Origin: Patiria pectinifera
Taxonomy: Eukaryota; Echinodermata; Asteroidea; Valvatida; Asterinidae
Assembly (NCBI GenBank): GCA_029964075.1
Contig: CM057142.1
Span: 38,442,392 to 38,506,391, forward strand
Direction of reading: 5' to 3'
Length of the DNA: 64,000 nt
Position 1 is the first letter of the stretch; every line of letters starts with the position of its first letter. This document shows positions 57,566 through 64,000 of this stretch, in pieces. Below the pieces are notes generated by a model, which saw only the letters and a list, made by a program, of their open reading frames with translations, ran no database searches and was not told where the DNA came from. The position numbers and the translations under genes are program-made.

Positions 57566-58074
57566 AGGGAATATACATCATTTGCTTTTGCTGTAATTTT
57601 CAGAAATGGATGGAATTGGGGGGTTGGAAATATATAGCAAATATAGTTACACTGACTTTTTTGAGGTTTTGGATTCGAAAATGCTATAAAAACCAAGAAA
57701 AACGATCGTTTTCCTGCAGTCTGGTTCCCTGACTCCATATAAGAAGAGCAGTTTACATACATTGGGGAATTGTAAGGTCAGGGAACCAGTCTAGCTGGCT
57801 CGTACCCGTTCATAGGTTTGTAATCGATTGCAAACAAGTGCGATGGTCAATTTGGGCCAGTATTTGAAAAAAAAGCCAGTTGTTTCCAACGCTGATCGGC
57901 CGATCAGCGTTGGAAATTGATACAAAAATACCACTTTTCTTGAAAATGACAGTATACCAGGTGCCATGATTTTACAGGATGCTTTACACTGTCATTCACT
58001 AACAGTCCAGCAAGGTATTTCAAAATGATTTGGTAGTTTTATTTTTTGATGTTTGCAAATGTTGTGTTTTCCCT
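57566..58074. mobile_element. piggyBac-type MITE inserted only in unit 3
   Basis: Ends are AGGGAATATACATCATTTGC and, inverted, AGGGAAAACACAACATTTGC. TTAC lies before and TTAA after; units 1 and 2 read GGTTAMACACTCAAG without it. The centre has a perfect 28-bp palindrome around GATCGGCCGATC (57887-57914). Confidence 0.8.
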
Positions 58075-59863
58075 TTAAACACTCAAGTTGCGTTAACTTC
58101 TGGTTCCAAATGGTTCCAATGCTTCTTAATGTGCAGTGGGCGTGATGAAAACTGAAGTGACGTCACACTTACGAACAGGATTGAACTCACTAGGCTACAA
58201 GCTACAGGCTATTATCTTGTGGATTTCTCTTAACACCACGTTAAAAGGACACGGTTATAGGTTTCACATGTATTTCACATGTTTTACATGTATTTCTCGG
58301 TGTGTGTTCATTGACAGTGCGGTAGTTGGTTCCATAACTTGCAAATTCAAGGAACAGAACAGATCATAACATCATATTTAACATTGGTCAGCCGTTGGGA
58401 GTGGGGGGGGGGGGTAGCCACCCCATCCGTCCCCTTCAGCCGCCCCTGTTTTTTTTTGTTTAATAGTTTTTGCCATCTATACTGGGCTTTTTTGTATTCC
58501 TTTTAGTATTGCATTTTTATTACTTTCGTGAAGAGGGAATAAATATTCCGAAAGAATAGGCCTATAGGCCTACATGTAGGACGGGACGCTGTATTGGTTC
58601 GGCAAGCTCAAAATTCAAGCCCCTGTCACGTATCCGTATAGATTGTGCGTGTGACGTCATCACTTTTTTTAAATGTAGGTCATTTGTTTTAGAAACGGCT
58701 CTTTCTACGTACTTCTGAGAGAAGGGGATCAGTAGAACACAAAATAAATTAGTAAGATATATACGGCAGGACCTAAATAACAGTGTTGTAGGTCTCGAGA
58801 CCGGTCTCGGTCTCGGTCTCGAAACCACTTTTTGCTGGTCTCGGTCTCGGGAGCTGTGGCCTCGGTCTTGGTCTCGGTCTCGGTCCCCTTTGGTCTCGAT
58901 ATTTTGGCTGGTCTTGAGTCGAGACCAGCAGCCAAAAAGTGAGGGTGCGGATTCCGCCCCCCGGCCCTTTTAGGGTTTAGTAAAGAATCAGTTTAAAGCA
59001 AATGTGACTGTACTGCAGTGTGATGCTAATAGACATGTCTCTCTTCACTTTCTAGTGAGTGAGGCATAGTCCAATAACCATTGCTCCTCTTCTTATTTCT
59101 CGTTTTTATTGCGGGATGGTCTGTTGAAACAAGCACTTTATAGCCATCCTCATTGATTCCAAATACAACTGAGATTTAAATCTTATGAATCAAGACTGAA
59201 ACATTATTTTTACCGTTAGATTTTGTGTTTTGAATATGGGGAACAATTCAACTCTTTTTCCCCAGAAATATTGGCGATTTTTTTTCTATTTTCCTTTTCA
59301 ATTTTTCCTTTCGTGGAGGCGGGAAAGCGGTTTTTTTTTCATTATATTTATTAATGGATATTCATCAATTCGTAGAACGGTAAATTTGTTATTAGTGGTG
59401 GACAGCTGAATTTTGTGATCTCTTTATTAAAATAGACACGACTTGGGAATAGAGTGTGCAAATTACGCGAAATTTTCACAGTTACTACTCGATAACATGT
59501 TCTTTATCCCGCTTATATTTTTTACAAAATGGAGCGTGCCATTTCTTTTTTTTTTATCATTCGGGTCACTTTGTTTTTGACTCGCCATGTATTTATCTTT
59601 TCATCTGTGATAAACACAAACTGAGCTACTGCCATAGTCACACAAAAATAGATTCTAATTGTCTGCCTCGTCTGCTTCATAAATGTCAATTGCGTTTGCA
59701 CGAGTCGAGAAGGCTTTTGTTCCATTAATCGCTATATGCTGTTTACGGCCATCACAATAAACGATTAAAATATTGGCAATACAATACTTGTAAATCACTA
59801 AAATATTTAAGTAAATCGCCCGGCAAACTGGTAGCCGATGCGGGCGATACGCTGGCACGGTAC

Positions 59864-60348
59864 TAGCCTTTAGTCAAGTCCCACGCGCCTATACCTGGAC
59901 CATCCGGACACGTAACGCACCCCGGATGCTGGCACGTAAAAAGACTAGCACGAGTGGCGAAGCCGCGAGGGCCTTTACTTTCTCGTGGAACTAATGACTT
60001 ATTCATTAATTCACGTAATATATAATGATCAAGCAATATAAACCAATCATCTAACGGTGGTTTGCGGTTACCAGCAACAGCACGCGCGCCTTGGCGCGCG
60101 TGCTGTCTGGCGCCAGACGACGGCTGAATTACTTTTAAAAATTCTGCATTTTCATTGGTCAATTCACAACGGGTAATGCATTGTGCATGTCTACTAAATC
60201 GGTAGACAAAAGTAAAGAAAAACATAAGCGTTCTCTGCGAGACGGTAAAGGCCCTCGCGGCTTTGCCGCTCGTGCTAGTCTTTTTACGTGTCAGCATCCG
60301 GGGTGTGTCACGTGTCCGGGTAAGCGCGTGGGACTTGACTAAAGGCTA
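59864..60348. mobile_element. MULE-like MITE, 125-bp inverted ends
   Basis: Ends TAGCCTTTAGTCAAGTCCCA and its inverse, with arms matching for about 125 bp. A 9-bp duplication GCACGGTAC flanks it (59855-59863 and 60349-60357); units 1 and 2 have a single GCACGGTAC. A 9-bp duplication with long ends fits Mutator-like elements. A GCACGCGCGCC/GGCGCGCGTGC hairpin marks the centre. Confidence 0.85.
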
Positions 60349-60712
60349 GCACGGTACAAACACAGAGAGGCGTGGGCACTGAGCCATGGATCCTAAAAGT
60401 ACATCTCGCCCATCATATTCAGTTTGTGACAGCGCCCTTCTATTGTGTCGGCCATATTCTCAAATAGGCTAATGGCGATGATGACGGCGGGCAGATTAAC
60501 AGGAGGTAGATCAGGTTCATCGATCTTCTATAGTATATGTAATGGTACTGACATTAAACAAAAATAAAGTGGCATTACATTTCAGCCTTAGCCAGGCCTT
60601 CTTCAGAGGTAAATGCAATGACAGAGGAACAAGAAACAAACATGTAGGGGACACACAAACATGAAGGGTTGGAAGGAGAATCACAAACTTTAGGGATGGG
60701 GGGGGGCAGACC

Positions 60713-61415
60713 GGTTACAGCCCTATTGTCCGAAGGTTCTTTTCCGAAGGGTCATTAGTCCGAAGGTCCAATAGTCCGAAGGTTCGATAGTCCTAAGGTT
60801 CGATAGTCCAAAAATAGAATAATGTTAATTAATCCGAAGGTTCGACAGTCCGAATAGATGATAGGGTTTCGATAGTCCGAATCGACAATAAGGTTCGATA
60901 GTCTGAATAGATGATAAGGTTCGATAGTCTGAATTGACAATAAGGTTCGACAGTCCGAATTGAGCATAAGGTTCGATAGTCTGAATGGGCAATACGGTTC
61001 GTCAGTCTGACTCTTCGGACTATCGGACCTTACTGTTGATTCAGACTATCGGACCTTATTGTCGATTCGGACTATCGGACCTTATTGTCGATTTGGACTA
61101 TCGGACCGTATAGTCTTTTCAAACTATCGAACCTTCCTGTCAATTCGGAATTATGAACCTTCGGACTATTGAATCTTATTTTCGTTTCGGACTATTGAAC
61201 CTTCGGACTAATTAACCTTATTCTAAATTCGGACAACTGAACCTTCGGACAAATGAACCTTTGAACTATTGCATGAAATGTTCGGATTAACGGACCTTAT
61301 TTCATTTTCGGACTAACGAACCCCCTCTTATGAATATTTTGTGCATTCGGACTACCGAACCTTCGGACTAAAGAACCTTCGGACCATCGGACCTTCGGAC
61401 TATCGGGCGGCCCCC
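60713..61415. mobile_element. TCCGAAGGTTC foldback element, copy 2
   Basis: 703-bp imperfect palindrome flanked by an 8-bp duplication GGCAGACC (60705-60712, 61416-61423). Left-half units are GGTTCGATAGTCCGAA, spaced by short variable segments; the right half is the inverse. The end resembles copy 1 at 45929. Confidence 0.8.
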
Positions 61416-61820
61416 GGCAGACCAGTGTGGATGAAGATAAAAGGGGATATGGGAACAAAGGTATGCTGTGGAAAGAATCAGAGGGAAGGAAGTGACAACG
61501 CGCGGGGGGGGGGGGGGAACAAAGACTATTAATGAATGTGGCGTTCATGCGAATGAGGAGGGGGGGGGTAATAATGGGAGGGGTGGGTAACACGTAGATG
61601 GGGAAAAGGGTAAAGTTGAAAGGGAAGGCAACAAAGGAGGTGATAAACCCCAAGAGGGTTAGCCAGTGTTACCTGATACAAAACACAATTGAGGAAAAAC
61701 ATTAATCGTTGCCTTGTTGGATGTTGAGACCATGTGGTTCAACAGTCCGAAGACGCTTCATCCACACTTTCTCCCTGCTAAGGCGAACTGAGTCCTTGCG
61801 ACGGCCTTGTGACTCAATAC

Positions 61821-61945
61821 CAGTGTTGTAGGTCTCGAGACCGGTCTCAGTCTCGGTCTCGAGACCACTTTTTGCTGGTCTCGGTCTCGGTCCCCTTTGG
61901 TCTCGATATTTTAACTGGTCTCGAGTCGAGACCAGCCAAAATGTC
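61821..61945. mobile_element. X-element end fragment inside Penelope-like fragment
   Basis: CAGTGTTGTAGGTCTCGAGA, then GGTCTCGG units to GAGTCGAGACCAGCC at about 61939. It breaks the Penelope-like frame. Confidence 0.7.
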
Positions 61946-63207
61946 GAAATTTGAGTCGCGCACATAAAGCAAAGTAAGTACCGATTTATGCAATAAGGGC
62001 CAACCATTTTCGGGGATTGTATAGTTTATTATATAGCCCACCCCTGTGGGCGTTAACTCAAGTATTTTTTATTTTTAAAATATATGAGGTGCTCCAAATT
62101 AGTGACATTTTCGACCCCAATCTTCTCTTTAATTTGGGATAGTATTTTGGAGAAAGAGTACATTTTTCTACCTGATTTTCCAGTAATGAATTCACACACT
62201 CTTACCAGTTACCACTCACTGTCGTCATGAGAGTGTATGATAACACTCGATTTTCTGGCTGCTCATTTGAAGTACCCCATTATTCCTCAAAAAGCAAAAT
62301 CCCAGTCAGAAAAAAATAAAAATCCATATCTGGCTACCACCTTTCAACTTTTGGGTCTACATGTACAATTCTTTATTCCATGACTGAAATTAAAAAAAAT
62401 AAATCAATATTTTCTTGCTCTAAATTTTTTTTGGAATTATGTTTACAAGGAGGTCCAATGTAAAATTAAAGTTGCATTTAAATATCCGTTAGTAGTCATT
62501 GCTGAAACCAAGGGGTGGCTGTGGAGTTTAGGGTCCGAGTTCCTATAACAGATGAAACATCCACCTTTAACTTTTTACTTTTGTCAAGTTTTAACATTGC
62601 AAAAAACTAGTACAAATTGTCGTACTCCTAAGTTAGAGTTTCTTCATCAGATTAACACTTTATAGTTAGTTAAACAATAATGTAAAAATGTAAATTTCTA
62701 TAGCGCCGAATCCATTAAAATATGCTTAAAAAACACCCCAAAAAATATTTAAATATTTTTTCTTTCTGAAGTAGCAACAATATACGGAGTTCATCAAATT
62801 AGGTTTTCCCCTTCTCTAAATTAGGTTGTTTCCAATTTTTTTAATTAATTGTAACAATAACAAATTCTGTTGCCATGCTGTAATTTATGGTATGAAGCAA
62901 ACATGAGGAGCACTCGCATGACACAATTAAGCAGGTACAAGTGATTCCTAGCTTTCAATCACTTCCTTCACATCCCCATCAACATCATCATCTCAAGGAC
63001 AGACTGTTCAGCTGTAATTAGTGTCTTGTTTTTATTTGGATTATTGTTATTTATTATCCGCGGTCTGGGTCTCGGTCTCGGACCATTTTGGTCTCGGTCT
63101 CGGTCCGCCTGGAAGGGGTTGGTCTCGGTCTCGGTCTCGGTCTCGCAACTTCAGGTCTCGGTCTTGGTCTCGGACTATCCGGTCTCGACTACAACTCTGC
63201 TAAATAA

Positions 63208-63530
63208 TACGTGTGCGTTGCTGTGCGATGTCGAAACTGAATTTTGCATAAACGTATGCGTATACGTGTGACGTCACACGGATACGTATACAGCATAGAG
63301 CTATATCTCTATGGTATTCACATACGTGCAATTTGTCCCGTTTGCCGAACCTCTCTTTTATTGCGGTACTTATCACGTTCCTCGATTGGAATAGAGATTG
63401 CTCACTAACCTTCCTGAAATGGTACCGTCTTTTGTGTTCTTTGTCTTTGGCATAGTTATTTTGGTATGAACGAGGAATATCAAAACCAACCCCAAAAGCC
63501 TCACAATGCGCCCTGAAAATGGGCACATAA
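63208..63530. other. intergenic, palindromic short words
   Basis: Contains CGTATGCGTATACGTGTGAC and further ACGTATAC words near 63250-63290. No gene recognised. Confidence 0.35.
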
Positions 63531-63815
63531 GGCCAAAAAGAATTAATCGGTCTCTGGTCAGACCAAAGTTCCGGAATTGATGCGGCGACGCGGGTTTTTT
63601 TTTTTTTCAAGCTTGGATTGTACAGACAAGGTGGGTGTACTACTTTTTGTTTTATTGTGTCCTCATATACCTCGGTGTCCTCCATCATTTGCCTTGGTGC
63701 CCTCCATCACTTGCCTTTGTGCAATTTTTCCATTTCTTGGTGCTCCTTGGTACAAACGTTTCAGGTACGTGGTGCGGCAATCGAGATCACTTTTGTAGCT
63801 ACCGCGGAAAATTTT
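63531..63815. mobile_element. Harbinger-type MITE, copy 3, right end lost
   Basis: Begins GGCCAAAAAGAATTAATCGG after TAA, and shares GGTCAGACCAAAGTTCCGGA and the CCTTGGTG words with the copy at 20358. The right terminus is missing; a C-run and unrelated sequence follow to the end of the window. Confidence 0.7.
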
Positions 63816-64000
63816 GGAAGATGGTACCAGCCCCCCCCCCCGACCTTTCAGCACGGATGTGCCCAAAAAAATACTTAACAAGTGCCCCTTTTCGGTGATG
63901 CCCCCCCCCTCAGTTTGAAAACCGCGTTTCGCCGCCGCTGCCGAAGGATCGGACAAACAAAATGATCATCGAGACAGGTCTACCGATTGACGATTGGGGG

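Larger units (their letters stand above)
55902..60500. repeat. lectin tandem unit 3 (enlarged by later insertions)
   Basis: Same order as units 1 and 2, but with a 509-bp MITE at 57566 and a 485-bp MITE at 59864. X continues past the point where it is cut in the other units. Confidence 0.75.
60598..62332 (-). mobile_element. Penelope-like element 3' fragment inside X
   Basis: The minus-strand frame ending at 61702 reads REKVWMKRLRTVEPHGLNIQ, the C-terminal signature of GIY-YIG endonuclease Penelope-like elements. The 3' part ends with CTGAAGAAGGCCTGGCTAAG, a typical tail for that group. The fragment is 5'-truncated and itself interrupted by an X end (61821) and a foldback (60713). The left limit is uncertain because X1 also carries GGCCTGGCTTAGGCTGAAAT. 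Confidence 0.6.
58781..63199. mobile_element. hAT-like element X, full-length copy with nested insertions
   Basis: Opens CAGTGTTGTAGGTCTCGAGA (58781) and ends GACTACAACTCTG (63199), with the same 8-bp CTAAATAA on both sides (58773-58780, 63200-63207). Both ends have GGTCTC/GAGACC arrays. The sequence from 62333 to the right end matches 18854-19680 of X1 in reverse. Between the halves lie a MULE-like MITE, a Penelope-like fragment, a foldback and another X end. Confidence 0.8.

Overview
The window looks like nuclear DNA of a marine invertebrate deuterostome, most likely an echinoderm. The evidence is intron-split and single-exon animal genes (ZDHHC22-like, KATNBL1-like, SLC18-like, C-type lectins), an AT-rich background, tRNA-derived SINEs and a very dense load of short inverted-repeat transposons. 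The phylum is inferred from gene content and repeat style only.

Layout. 0.5-1.4 kb: single-exon ZDHHC22-like palmitoyltransferase (+). 2-6 kb: intergenic, with a Harbinger-type MITE, a TTAA foldback and hairpins. 6.1-18.2 kb: katanin B1-like gene (KATNBL1) on the minus strand. I rebuilt nine coding exons from splice sites and reading phase, 317 codons in all; the introns hold many MITEs and a SINE. 18.8-21.3 kb: a hAT-like non-autonomous element ('X') whose ends are arrays of the hexamer GGTCTC/GAGACC. It has an 8-bp target duplication and carries an inserted Harbinger-type MITE. 22.8-24.8 kb: a Tc1/IS630-type transposon with perfect 40-bp ends and a slightly broken transposase. 26.9-42.1 kb: a tandem duplication of a 3.34-kb segment with a single-exon SLC18 (vesicular amine transporter)-like gene. 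Copy 1 is split just upstream of the gene by an 8.6-kb DIRS-type fossil retroelement, itself carrying a 3.7-kb TA-flanked insertion with a ~170-bp satellite. Copy 2 keeps the empty site. 43-48 kb: SINE, MITEs, a small secreted NTR-like gene (-) and a TCCGAAGGTTC foldback. 48.9-63.2 kb: a triplicated unit of C-type lectin gene, LINE 3' fragment and X element. The third X copy is full length with flanking CTAAATAA and has collected a MULE-like MITE, a Penelope-like fragment and a second foldback.

The host genes do not form a pathway. The main biological points are recent gene amplification (transporter x2, lectin x3) with different coding and promoter changes in each copy, and a layered insertion history that can be read from empty and filled sites inside the same window.
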